A DNA stretch of 64,000 nucleotides from GCA-020345945 sp964596985. GTDB taxonomy: Archaea > Thermoproteota > Bathyarchaeia > RBG-16-48-13 > GCA-020345945. Positions 1 through 8,300 of the stretch are shown in pieces. The position numbers were made by a program, and so were the translations under genes. Below the pieces are notes generated by a model. It was not told where the DNA came from and did no database searches. It was given only the letters and a program-made list of their open reading frames with translations. Location of the stretch: NCBI GenBank assembly GCA_964596985.1, contig CAZQWG010000003.1, positions 62,001 to 126,000 on the forward strand, in the 5' to 3' direction. Positions within the stretch are counted from its first letter, which is position 1; each line of letters begins with the position of its first letter.

Positions 1-422
1 TCATATTTAAAAATTAACATATATTAAACTTGAAGATCTCATATTTATTAGTTAGTTAGCATGCTTCTTCTAGCAATCATCTTCGGATCTCTGCCAAACC
101 TATTCACAAATCCAATTTCAAATAGGTTTGAAGTAAGCTGTTAGTAAGTTTTCAATACGATCTCATTTTCGGAATTTGAGGTCGAATAGGAGGATCTTGT
201 ATTTACTTTGAAACAAGAATGATGGTTCTAATTTATCCTCTTCCCCTATGAGTGATTCGGGTAATTGTCACAAAAGTTTTCCTTAACGAATTGTATGTTA
301 AGGCATAAGTCTGGAGAGAGGAAAATATGAGGTGTAGTAATACACCGTGAAGAAGAGCGCTACCTGCTATTATTCCTAATCTCTGGTCAAGGAAAGTAGT
401 ACTAAATTCAAGGTGAGAATCG
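1..422. other. AT-rich region without a gene
   Basis: No convincing coding frame is seen on either strand. The stretch is AT-rich, like the OLD-family gene that follows. A purine-rich ribosome site, AAGGTGAG, at about 409-416 serves the TTG start at 423. The single minus-strand frame over 233-517 runs into that gene and has no recognisable content. Confidence 0.5.
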
Positions 423-2456
423 TTGAGAATTGAAAAGATTAGAGTCCAAAACTTCCTTTCAATTAAGGACTCAAGTGAAATCAATTTCAATGAAAAGACA
501 ATTTGCCTCATAGGCAAGAATGAAAGTGGAAAAACAAGCCTTCTAAGAGCACTCCAGTCCTTTGATTCAGACTCAGAATTTTCAATTGAGGATCTCTGCT
601 CCTATTCAGATGCAAAGAGGAGGTATGAAAGAGGAGAGATCGAACTCGGAGAAATAGAATCTGTTACGGTCTGGTTTAGAACCGATAACGAAGATAAAAA
701 AGCTCTAAGAACTGTCTCAAAAGAACTGAGTAAGTTAGAGTCTGTAAAGATTACAAAATATTTCGATAACAAGTATTTTACCGAAAGTCCAGACTTGGAA
801 TTGGAGACAGTTGCACTAGATGTCAACAGTATAATTAAGGAAATTGGATCAGAAGTAGACAATCTGTTGACTACTTTAGAACAATACGTAAAAGATGGAG
901 AACTGACTGTCGATGATTTTACGTCGTTTAGAAGAGCTATAGAAGTCTTCAAATCATTGGATCTATCTGATTTATCACATATTGAAGAAAAATTTTCTAA
1001 TCTGTATAAGGGACTACGAGGTGTTCCAATTGAGAGTGAGACGATCAGAAGGAGTATCGCAACTACAATAGAGAAAACAGATGGATTAAAAAATGATTTG
1101 AAAAGCAGGAGTCAAATTGAAATCACGGAAGAAATTTTGAACCTCATCCCGAACTTTATTTACTTTGATGACGTAGATCTTTTGGAGGATAAGGTTAAGA
1201 TTTCTACCTTCTTGAAGGATAGGTCGAAACACAAGACTTTTGATAATTTATTAAAACTAGTAAAATTGAATGTGGACAGACTAAAGAAAAGTACTAAACA
1301 TCAACGACGTTACTCTACTGAAATAGCTTCTACACAAATAACTGGAATGATAAATGAGTCTTGGAGACAGGAGGAGGTTAGGGTCAAAATTGGACTTGAT
1401 GGCGATGATCTCATCGTCTTTGTCGAGGATGAAGTAGGAGCTTACGACAAGCCTAGTAAACGGAGTAAAGGGTTCCAATGGTACCTTGCATTCTATATTA
1501 ATTTCATGGCTGGCTCTAAAGAAGAGTTTGAAAATACAGTACTTCTATTAGATGATGCAGGAGTCTACCTTCATCCTTCTGGACAAAAGGATCTCCTAAG
1601 GACTTTTGAAAAAATTGCAGAAAACAATCAGATTGTATATTCTACTCACCTCCCATATATGATACCTAAAGAACATCTTGAAAGGGTTCGAATACTCAGC
1701 AAAGAAGAGAATGAGGTTGGTACCCTTATCAAGGAAAAACTTCATGATTCAGAAGCAGACGCACTTGAACCAATAAGAGCCGCAATCGGAGTCACAATCG
1801 GAGACTCCCTTATTTTCAATAAAAAGAACATAATTGTCGAAGGATATTCGGATTATCTGATCCTAGAGGGAATGGCAACTTACCTTGAGAGACAGAATGA
1901 GGATCATCTTGATTTTTCTATCGTTTCAATAGTACCAGTTGGAGGGGCAGAGAAAATTCCCTTCTATTCACTCTTGGTATGGAAAGAGAATTTGGATTTT
2001 ATTGTAATTCTTGACAATGATAACGCAGGTAGAAGGATTGCAAAAGAACTGGAAGAAAAGTACTTTCTTGAAGTTAGTCGCATAGTAAAATTGGATGAAA
2101 TCTTTCCAAAAGATAAACAGGGAAAAGACATTGAGATTGAAGATCTAATAGATACCTCCCTCTACAACAAAGCGGTCAATGAAGCTTATGGAAAGATTTT
2201 GAAAGAAAAGCAAAAAGATGGAATAAAGATTGAGGATTTGGGCACTAGGATTAGAAAACAGACTAAGAGATATCAAGAATTCTTTAGAAAAAACAATTTG
2301 GGTGACTTTGATAAAGTCTTGGTGGCTAAACAAATACGTAATCTAACTAGCGACATATCCTGTAGTGATAAAATACTAGGAAAAGATACTGTAGAGAACT
2401 TTAAGAGACTCTTGGAACTCATCAACGGAAGATTGAATAAAGATAAGCCTTCCTGA
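423..2456 (+). CDS. OLD-family ATP-dependent endonuclease (ABC ATPase + TOPRIM)
   Basis: A 677-residue protein of the overcoming-lysogenization-defect family: an ABC/SMC-type ATPase joined to a TOPRIM nuclease that cuts DNA. Walker A is GKNESGKTS at residues 31-39. A signature-like stretch lies near 347-357, Walker B LLLDDA near 374-379, and an H-loop STH at 407-409. The TOPRIM domain follows, with VEGYSD (Glu473) and DNDNAGR (Asp531, Asp533). The long central segment is helical or coiled coil. Start is TTG, chosen because AAGGTGAG lies about 6 bases upstream. Such nucleases act in anti-phage defence either alone or beside a UvrD helicase as in Gabija; no helicase gene is adjacent here, so it is likely a stand-alone type. 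Codons are AT-rich, unlike the GC-rich block beyond 2.9 kb. Confidence 0.88.
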   Translation: MRIEKIRVQNFLSIKDSSEINFNEKTICLIGKNESGKTSLLRALQSFDSDSEFSIEDLCSYSDAKRRYERGEIELGEIESVTVWFRTDNEDKKALRTVSKELSKLESVKITKYFDNKYFTESPDLELETVALDVNSIIKEIGSEVDNLLTTLEQYVKDGELTVDDFTSFRRAIEVFKSLDLSDLSHIEEKFSNLYKGLRGVPIESETIRRSIATTIEKTDGLKNDLKSRSQIEITEEILNLIPNFIYFDDVDLLEDKVKISTFLKDRSKHKTFDNLLKLVKLNVDRLKKSTKHQRRYSTEIASTQITGMINESWRQEEVRVKIGLDGDDLIVFVEDEVGAYDKPSKRSKGFQWYLAFYINFMAGSKEEFENTVLLLDDAGVYLHPSGQKDLLRTFEKIAENNQIVYSTHLPYMIPKEHLERVRILSKEENEVGTLIKEKLHDSEADALEPIRAAIGVTIGDSLIFNKKNIIVEGYSDYLILEGMATYLERQNEDHLDFSIVSIVPVGGAEKIPFYSLLVWKENLDFIVILDNDNAGRRIAKELEEKYFLEVSRIVKLDEIFPKDKQGKDIEIEDLIDTSLYNKAVNEAYGKILKEKQKDGIKIEDLGTRIRKQTKRYQEFFRKNNLGDFDKVLVAKQIRNLTSDISCSDKILGKDTVENFKRLLELINGRLNKDKPS

Positions 2457-2494
2457 AATCAAAATCTACTTTAAGATATTTTGCTTGCTGTCAA

Positions 2495-2735
2495 CTAGGA
2501 CATTCTTACCATACATTTTATTATAATCCATAAACGCCACATTAAGATGCCGTTTCTTCCTTTGAAGATTTTGTTTCTGGCGTATTCTGATCTCTTTGTT
2601 CTGAGGATTAGTTCTTTCTTCCAGAGTCTTCTCAGGCAGTTCTCAATATTCTTCGTGTTGTAGGTGTTGAATTGCTGTCTGATCTCTCCTAGTGATCTTG
2701 GTTCGCCTTCAAGAAAAGTTACTAATAGCGAGTTT
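2495..2735 (-). pseudogene. Truncated copy of the wHTH N-terminal domain of the neighbouring nuclease gene
   Basis: The minus-strand translation carries EGEPRSLGEIRQQ, then LRRLWKKELILRT, then FKGRNGI. This lines up segment by segment with EGEPGSLRGLVKE, LRRLWKAGTLLRT and FKGRAGV in residues 25-76 of the protein starting at 2912. Only about 75 residues remain: the first dozen are missing where the frame runs into the tRNA fragment at 2748-2775, and everything after the first wHTH is gone. It is therefore read as a decayed paralogue cut by an integration or recombination event. A live short wHTH protein is possible but less likely, because the frame upstream translates tRNA sequence. Confidence 0.6.
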
Positions 2736-2747
2736 AAGGGCGTAGTC

Positions 2748-2775
2748 AGGGGTTCAAATCCCCTCAGCCCCACCA
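2748..2775 (+). other. 3' end of a tRNA gene, probable attachment-site remnant
   Basis: The stretch has a perfect five-pair T-stem (AGGGG/CCCCT) around a TTCAAAT loop. It is followed by a seven-base acceptor strand CAGCCCC, a discriminator A and an encoded CCA. The matching 5' acceptor strand GGGGCTG and a D-arm are absent upstream, so this is not a whole tRNA. Archaeal integrases often recombine in the 3' half of tRNA genes and leave such fragments at element ends. The fragment also sits where AT-rich DNA gives way to GC-rich DNA. No integrase gene is visible in the window. Confidence 0.65.
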
Positions 2776-2890
2776 TCCAAAAACACTGAATCAAGCTCAT
2801 TTTGGGCTTCTTTTCGCTATTGCGACGCTATAAATCGAGCTTTCATTCTGCGTATGTGAGAGATTTCACACGAGGATTTGAACCCCCGCC

Positions 2891-2897
2891 TTTATAT
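2891..2897 (+). promoter_or_regulatory. TATA box of the wHTH-nuclease gene
   Basis: TTTATAT centred about 23 bases before the ATG at 2915 would place transcription initiation almost at the start codon. A leaderless mRNA is expected; no ribosome-binding purine run precedes the gene. Confidence 0.5.
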
Positions 2898-2911
2898 CCT
2901 GGAATGGCGGA

Positions 2912-4516
2912 TTGATGGGTGAGGCTTCTTTCTTGCCTAGCTGGGGGAGTACCGAGCAGACGCTCCTAGACACATTGGGGGATGGGGAGCCTGGGTCGCT
3001 CAGGGGGCTGGTCAAGGAGACCGGTCTGACGGGTAAGGCTGTGGAGGGGGGTCTGAGGAGGCTCTGGAAGGCTGGGACTCTGCTCAGGACTGAGACTCCG
3101 ATCTACGAGACGGTTGAGTCGTTCAAGGGCAGGGCTGGGGTCAGGAAGAACACCAGGGCCTACCACCTCTACCTGCTCAGACCGGGTTCAGACTCCGCCA
3201 CGATCCAGGCCTTGAGGTTTGTCCGGTTCAGGGATGAGTACTTGGATAAGAGGGGGGCTGGGAGGAGCAAGGCTGAGCTGGTCAGGAGGTTTCTGGGGGA
3301 GAACCCTGATCGGGCTTTCTACTCCACGGAGATCGCTGAAGCCCTGGCGGAGGAAGGGGTCAAGCAGGCTGACATCATGACTACGGTGAGGAGGGCTGAA
3401 AGGAAGGGTCTCGTCTATGTGAGGGGTTATAGGACCCATGACCGGCAGACCCCGTTTCAGGAGGGCTACATAATCACCTGGATTGACCCTGATAAGCCCA
3501 GGGAGGCAGCATTAGAGGAGGCTGTCAAAAGGACGACGGAAGCCTTGGCCGATAAGGCCTCGGCTAGCCCGGTGATCGAGAGGATCCACATGGTCAGGGA
3601 CCTCATCATAGAGGCCACCAAGCTCAGGGACCTAGTGGGCTTCGACTTCCTCCTCAACAAGCTTGGTTGTACGGAGTATGAGGCTGAGAGGGCTTTGGGG
3701 AGGGCTCTCCAGCTTTACCCCGACTTGAAGGAGACGAAGCTCTTCGGCGCCTACCGCTACTACTACCACGACTCGCTCCCAGAGGAGGAGTTGAGTGCGG
3801 CGAGGGTGATGAAGGAGAACTACATCAGGAAGGCGAAGGGGAGGCAGAACCGTGTAGGCCACAACTGGGAGGCGGTGGCGGAGTGGTTCATAGACAGGTT
3901 CACGACTGGTGCTAGGTTCAGGACCCAGAGCCACCGGAAAGGGGGCATGGACCAGAGGAGGATCACCATCCACCTTGTCAAGAGCGTCGGTGGGAGGAGG
4001 TATAATGCTGAGCTGGACAGGGTCTGGGAGGTGACCCCTGGGGTCTTCGCCCAGCCCATAACCTATGTCCTCGAATGCAAGTGGGGGCTGGTTAGAAGGG
4101 AGGTCGTGGACGATTTCCTGGACGTCCTCAGGTGGAGCAAAGAGTTCGGTGTAGACACGCCTGAGGGGAGGCAGGTCAAGCAGGGGGTTGTGGGGGTCTT
4201 TGCGGCCTCAGCCTTCAAACAGAAAGAGAAGGTCAGGCTGAAGGACGAGACAGAGATAAGCCTCCCCTCTTACGCTTCTCGGATGAACATACAACTGCTC
4301 AAGGCGTCGGACTTCAACCAGAAACTCCTGGAAAGGGGATGCCCCAAGACGGTCAGCGTACAGAGGATATGCCGGGTAGCCAAGGACGAGAAAGAGGTAA
4401 GAGAGACCTTGGAAGCTGTATGGAAGAGCCCTGATCAAGCCATGGAAATCCTAGCCGCGGTCTCGGGGAAGAACAGAGAGATCTACGAGTTCGAGAAGAT
4501 GCTGGAAGCAAGGTAA
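2912..4516 (+). CDS. wHTH protein with C-terminal PD-(D/E)XK nuclease-like domain
   Basis: A 534-residue protein. Three winged-helix-like segments can be seen near residues 14-62, 110-175 and 230-275. They are followed by a restriction-endonuclease-like core: a helix with Glu320, then AELDRV (Asp369), then VLECKWG (Glu388, Lys390), the classic E-D-ExK order. It probably binds and may cut DNA; whether it restricts foreign DNA or acts in recombination is unknown. TTG at 2912 and ATG at 2915 are both possible; the TATA box position favours a leaderless start at 2915. A decayed copy of its N-terminus lies just upstream on the other strand, so the family has duplicated here. No named family was recognised. 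Confidence 0.75.
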   Translation: MMGEASFLPSWGSTEQTLLDTLGDGEPGSLRGLVKETGLTGKAVEGGLRRLWKAGTLLRTETPIYETVESFKGRAGVRKNTRAYHLYLLRPGSDSATIQALRFVRFRDEYLDKRGAGRSKAELVRRFLGENPDRAFYSTEIAEALAEEGVKQADIMTTVRRAERKGLVYVRGYRTHDRQTPFQEGYIITWIDPDKPREAALEEAVKRTTEALADKASASPVIERIHMVRDLIIEATKLRDLVGFDFLLNKLGCTEYEAERALGRALQLYPDLKETKLFGAYRYYYHDSLPEEELSAARVMKENYIRKAKGRQNRVGHNWEAVAEWFIDRFTTGARFRTQSHRKGGMDQRRITIHLVKSVGGRRYNAELDRVWEVTPGVFAQPITYVLECKWGLVRREVVDDFLDVLRWSKEFGVDTPEGRQVKQGVVGVFAASAFKQKEKVRLKDETEISLPSYASRMNIQLLKASDFNQKLLERGCPKTVSVQRICRVAKDEKEVRETLEAVWKSPDQAMEILAAVSGKNREIYEFEKMLEAR

Positions 4517-4602
4517 GACGTCGAACTTTTTGCTTTGTCTTCCTATTCTTCCGGGGGTTCTTGGCTCGGCTTGTTGGTTAGGTTCTCAGTCTACCCGTCT
4601 GC

Positions 4603-4863
4603 CTACTCCCAGTTCTCATTCTCTCTCAGATTTTGGAGTTGGGTCGTCTTCAAGTCCTGTTCATTCACCTTCTCATGGAATGCCCTGAGGGCTTGGATGA
4701 CGGCGTCGGTGTAGTTCGAGACAAGCCCCCGTCTCTTCCACTCAAGAAGCCATTCCGCGGGATCCCCCTGTATTATAGTGTTGATCCGGACTTTAACCTC
4801 GCTTCCGCCTTCATGAGTACGATGGCTTCTCCTCCGGTTAGTAGCTCTTGTACTAGCCTTCAT
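4603..4863 (-). CDS. Small RHH-like DNA-binding protein
   Basis: An 86-residue protein. The core from about residue 22 (VKVRINTII) through an amphipathic helix and NYTDAVIQALRAF looks like a ribbon-helix-helix or CopG-like fold: one beta strand followed by two helices. The N-terminal 20 residues are basic and may be flexible. It likely binds DNA as a dimer, perhaps at the promoter it shares with the divergent helicase gene at 5065. A TGTTTAAATA box lies about 125 bases upstream, implying a leader of about 100 bases. That leader encodes an eight-codon frame after an AAGGAG run whose TGA overlaps this ATG; it may be chance. Confidence 0.55.
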   Translation of the reverse strand: MKASTRATNRRRSHRTHEGGSEVKVRINTIIQGDPAEWLLEWKRRGLVSNYTDAVIQALRAFHEKVNEQDLKTTQLQNLRENENWE

Positions 4864-4984
4864 CTAGGCGTTCCTCGCTTCGTCATGATTGTTTCCACTT
4901 CTCCTTGTTGGTGAAGTGAGCAGGGTTGGGTGTTAAGTAGATATTCTTGCGGCTACCCGAGTCTCCACTGTATGCGCCCGCACA

Positions 4985-4994
4985 TATTTAAACA
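4985..4994. promoter_or_regulatory. TTTAAA box between divergent genes
   Basis: TATTTAAACA on the plus strand, TGTTTAAATA on the minus strand. It is nearly symmetric and could serve both the RHH gene (minus) and the helicase gene (plus). On the minus strand it matches the promoter class seen before 28148, 44957, 49224, 62514 and 63789. Confidence 0.5.
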
Positions 4995-5064
4995 CGGGAG
5001 GCTGGCTAGCAGGGTTCATAAGCAAAGTTATCCTGAGTACGAGTTGGGTCTGGGGGTCTCGTAG

Positions 5065-6660
5065 TTGAACGGATGGGGGGCATATCTGGGCTATCTTGAT
5101 GAGGGACCCTACTCGGTCAGAGTCGTTTCCGCGGGCCTTGCGCCCAGAACACCTACACCGCATCAAGAAACGGTTGAGATCCCTGGTCTCGGCTACACGC
5201 TCTGGCCCTTCCAGGAAAAGATACTTTCAGGGATCGGCAAGTCAACGCTGATTCTGGGGCTGCCTACAGGGCTTGGGAAGACATACCTGGCCGGGGCGAG
5301 GCTCTACAAGGAGTCGAGAGAGAGACCGATACGGGTCATCTTCCTCGTCCCATCCGTCCCTCTCGGTATCCAGCAAACCATCTTCGCACGTGAGAAGCTT
5401 GGCGTCGACGCCGTCTTCGTCTCCGGGGGTATCTCCCCGGAGCAGAGGAAGAAGCTGAAGGTGTGGAACAACGCTTTCATCGTAGCCACACCTCAGACCT
5501 TCTACAACGACAACCTCACCCCGCACAGGGAAGCCCTTCAAGAAGCAAGAAACCTGGAAGACCCGACCGGACACCTAGCCGGCCTCATAGAAGAGTTCCC
5601 CTTCGACGTGGTCGTGGCCGATGAGTGTCAGAGGTATATAGGCGAGACAGACGGCTACTCGATACTGCTGGCGGCCAAGGCCTGTGACGTCGGAATCCTC
5701 GCCCTGAGCGCGACACCACAGCTCCACGCCCCACACCGGCTGCGAGAGCTGAAGAAGGTGTTCGACGAGGTTAGGACATTCAGCGTGGACGACCCCGGCA
5801 TCAAGGAGCACGTGCCTGACAGGCTGCTAGTGATGGAACAGGTGGAGACACCGCCCAAGCTGGTAAAAGTCTATCACGCCTTAGGAAAGCTAGTTCAATC
5901 CTACCATTTCCGCATCAGAAAGATGTACGGTAGCCGCCACCCCAGGAACTGCACCAAGCATCCGCTCTGCAGAGGACTGCTGGCCGTGAGGATGCTGAGG
6001 ATGAGGCTGGTCGAGGACGGCGCAAGCAGCGTTGAGAGCTACGAGACGTGGAGGTTCCGTGACCTCAGGAACAAGAGGAAGAGCCTCAACGGAGAGAGCA
6101 TCCACCACGCCTACCAAGAGGCCCTCGACGAGTGCAACAACCACAAGCTGGACACAGCCAGCAGCATCCTCACCCGAGAGGTCTACGAGAAGGCCATCGT
6201 CTACGTCGAGTCGGTGGAGGCGGTCAAACAGCTCGCCACCAGACTGCAGCAAGAACACAGCCTAGAAGAGGCGGCCTGCCTCGTAGGGAAGGGGGATATG
6301 TCGATGGACCAGCAAGCCTCAGCCCTCCTCCACTTCAGAGAGCAGGCGCGGATCCTAGTCTGCACCAGCGTAGGAGAGGAGGGACTCGACATCCCCACCG
6401 CCGACATCGAGGTCTGGGTCGACCCGCCCAGTAACCCGAGGAAGTGGATACAGCGGTTCGGCCGCATCCTCCGCCAACCAGGGGACAAGAAGCTAGCCCG
6501 CACCTACGCCCTAGTCAGCAAGGGCACCCACGAGAGGACAAGGCTCCTAGGCGTCAAGAAGAAGGTTGAGGAGACCTACCGCTTCACACAGAGACTAGAG
6601 ACGAGAACCACGAAACCCCTGCCTGAAGACCAGAAGATCATGACCGAGTTCCTGAGGTAG
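5065..6660 (+). CDS. SF2 DNA helicase, Hef/FANCM-like
   Basis: A 531-residue superfamily 2 helicase. Visible motifs are a Q-like WPFQEKIL, Walker A GLPTGLGKT (residues 65-73), motif II ADECQRY, motif III LSATP, then SVGEEGLDIPTADIEVWVD and motif VI QRFGRILR. The C-terminal motif order resembles Hef/Mph1 enzymes that remodel forks or branched DNA. No C-terminal XPF-type nuclease is present, and motif II reads DECQ rather than DEAH. The start is TTG with no strong ribosome site; codon 2 onward reads NGWGAYLGY, and a start further inside cannot be excluded. It may form a repair or defence group with the HhH protein downstream. Confidence 0.8.
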   Translation: MNGWGAYLGYLDEGPYSVRVVSAGLAPRTPTPHQETVEIPGLGYTLWPFQEKILSGIGKSTLILGLPTGLGKTYLAGARLYKESRERPIRVIFLVPSVPLGIQQTIFAREKLGVDAVFVSGGISPEQRKKLKVWNNAFIVATPQTFYNDNLTPHREALQEARNLEDPTGHLAGLIEEFPFDVVVADECQRYIGETDGYSILLAAKACDVGILALSATPQLHAPHRLRELKKVFDEVRTFSVDDPGIKEHVPDRLLVMEQVETPPKLVKVYHALGKLVQSYHFRIRKMYGSRHPRNCTKHPLCRGLLAVRMLRMRLVEDGASSVESYETWRFRDLRNKRKSLNGESIHHAYQEALDECNNHKLDTASSILTREVYEKAIVYVESVEAVKQLATRLQQEHSLEEAACLVGKGDMSMDQQASALLHFREQARILVCTSVGEEGLDIPTADIEVWVDPPSNPRKWIQRFGRILRQPGDKKLARTYALVSKGTHERTRLLGVKKKVEETYRFTQRLETRTTKPLPEDQKIMTEFLR

Positions 6661-6723
6661 AATTCTTGATGGCTCATCGTATTCCATCATCTGAGAATCC
6701 TACTGGTCAGAGTATGGGAAGAT

Positions 6724-7257
6724 GTGGGTATGACCGTTGAACTGAGAGAATGCCTGAAGAGATACAGTTACCCCAAGAAGCACCAGATCAACGAGCTCTT
6801 GAGATTGGGCGAGAGTATCCGTGCCAGAGGCTATATCAGTAGGGATGAACTGCTGAAAATATTGGAGTGGAAGGCTGAAAGAGCTAAGACGAAACTTGAA
6901 GACAATTCGGAGATCATCGAATCAGTATCACAACTCGCTTTCAGAACCAGTGACGTCTTCTACAAGATATCACTCCTGTCGGTGATAAGGGGGGTTGGGG
7001 TGCCTGTCGCATCCGCAGTCCTGAGATTCGTGTACCCTGAAGAATTCGGGATAATAGACATCAACGCTTGGACCGCGCTTGCTGAGATGAGAAGAGTCAA
7101 AGAAAAGAAGTTCTTTGCCTCCCAGGTTAGAGCTGTCGATTATGTCAAATACCTTGAGATCTTGAGAGAGCTTGCTCAAGAACAAGGGATGTCAGTTTCG
7201 GAAGTTGACATGGCACTCTACGAATATGGAAAACGGCTACGCGCAAAACGTGGTTAA
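6724..7257 (+). CDS. Helix-hairpin-helix (glycosylase-like) protein, uncharacterised
   Basis: A 177-residue protein. The centre, residues about 80-115, reads SVIRGVGVPVASAVLRFVYPEEFGIID. Its LxGVGxPxAS turn is the helix-hairpin-helix signature found in DNA-glycosylase-fold proteins that bind the DNA backbone. A long helical N-terminus precedes it. No catalytic Lys/Asp pair can be assigned confidently, so glycosylase activity is not claimed. It lies 63 bases after the SF2 helicase on the same strand and could share its transcript. A start at the third codon (ATG after GGT) is equally possible. Confidence 0.6.
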   Translation: MGMTVELRECLKRYSYPKKHQINELLRLGESIRARGYISRDELLKILEWKAERAKTKLEDNSEIIESVSQLAFRTSDVFYKISLLSVIRGVGVPVASAVLRFVYPEEFGIIDINAWTALAEMRRVKEKKFFASQVRAVDYVKYLEILRELAQEQGMSVSEVDMALYEYGKRLRAKRG

Positions 7258-7290
7258 TGATGTACGTTTGGTAGTGTGCACTATTCTCGC

Positions 7291-7788
7291 TCATCCCATT
7301 GGCTTACGGTGCACATGTAGCCAGTATCGTCTTCTTCCTTCTTTGATTGTAGACTCCCAGTTCCCAGGAATCTTCTTTGCGTGTCTTCCGTCTTCGTCGA
7401 TCATGATGAAGTGTGCATGCTTTCCTCTCTTGGCGTATTCCTCTATCTTCTTAAGGTCTTCCTCCACGCTACCGACACCAGCAGCCTCTCGGATCGTACT
7501 GAAGACAACAGGTTTGCTCACTCCCGGATAGTCAGGTTCAGCCTTCAGTTCCACCAAGACCTCGTCCGATCCTAAGACAAGGTCTATCTTTCGACGCTTC
7601 TCGAAGACACCTCTCTCAGCATATACCTTGAGTGGGGTTTTGAACCCCTTACTTCTCATCAGGCTCAGGCATTCAGCGAAGAGAAAGCATCTCAAGTCCG
7701 CTTCGGAAAGGATACGGATCCTTCCCTGGAGATATTCCCCTCGAATGTTCTCAGCGGCATCAATGAATAGGTCATTGTAACCCGGCAT
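7291..7788 (-). CDS. Small PD-(D/E)XK nuclease-like protein
   Basis: A 165-residue protein with a compact restriction-endonuclease fold pattern: helical N-terminus containing EADLRCFLF, then KIDLVLGSDEVLVELKAE, giving the Asp and the ExK pair about a dozen residues apart. A later KHAHFIMIDEDG strand would complete the sheet. The protein may be a nuclease, or one half of a restriction or repair enzyme. It is convergent with the HhH gene and lies downstream of the Argonaute-led minus-strand run, separated by about 280 bases, so a functional link is only possible. Confidence 0.6.
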   Translation of the reverse strand: MPGYNDLFIDAAENIRGEYLQGRIRILSEADLRCFLFAECLSLMRSKGFKTPLKVYAERGVFEKRRKIDLVLGSDEVLVELKAEPDYPGVSKPVVFSTIREAAGVGSVEEDLKKIEEYAKRGKHAHFIMIDEDGRHAKKIPGNWESTIKEGRRRYWLHVHRKPMG

Positions 7789-8068
7789 ATGCTACAGATG
7801 GCAATACGAATCAGAATAGTAAAGGGTTTTCATCTAGGTAGCGTCTGGTACACTAGATTTCCCGATCTTAAAAGAGTTCCAATAATAATCTTCTGAAACA
7901 GTCGGAAGGAGAAACAGATCGATTAGTCTTTCCCTCAATACCGCCTGACCCTACTGTTCAGGTTCCAAAACTCGATGTAGACCCCATGTAAATCACGAAT
8001 GATATGAATTCTACAGACAAGTACCCTAAAACTTATGCCTCCATGATATGGGATCAAGATGGCGGGCA
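7789..8068. other. Non-coding spacer
   Basis: No frame with coding character or ribosome site is seen. It separates the small zinc protein from the PD-(D/E)XK gene on the same strand. Confidence 0.4.
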
Positions 8069-8215
8069 TTATTCTAAGCTAAACACATGTCCACATTTCG
8101 GGCACTTGACATTCTGGAGTTTCCTTCTGAGTTGTGTGAGTTCACGTTCCGATTCGGAAGCCCGCATGGACTCGAAGGCTATTTGTTGATCCTTCCAAAA
8201 TGGGTATCGCCCCAT
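8069..8215 (-). CDS. 48-residue protein with a CxxC knuckle
   Basis: A short frame with an excellent ribosome site: GGAGGTGA at 8223-8230, seven bases before the ATG at 8215. The product is a charged helix (SESERELTQLRRKLQ) followed by VKCPKCGHVFSLE at the C-terminus, so a single CxxC that could bind zinc as a dimer. It follows the BLES03-like gene by 85 bases in the Argonaute-led run and is likely its last member. Function unknown. Confidence 0.6.
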   Translation of the reverse strand: MGRYPFWKDQQIAFESMRASESERELTQLRRKLQNVKCPKCGHVFSLE

Positions 8216-8300
8216 TACTTCTTCACCTCCTTCTGGTTCTTCTTACATTACGCATGTTGAGCTTCAAGTTTTGGATAGATCAATAAGCTGACACCAAGGC

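Noticed and set aside
2866..2892. A second T-arm-like sequence on the minus strand (GGGGGTTCAAATCC).
   Set aside because: The stem has a mismatch and a wobble, no acceptor strand or CCA follows, and the position is a promoter. Chance similarity is likely.
8004..8189. Plus-strand frame of 61 codons.
   Set aside because: Antisense to the small CxxC gene, which has the better ribosome site and product.
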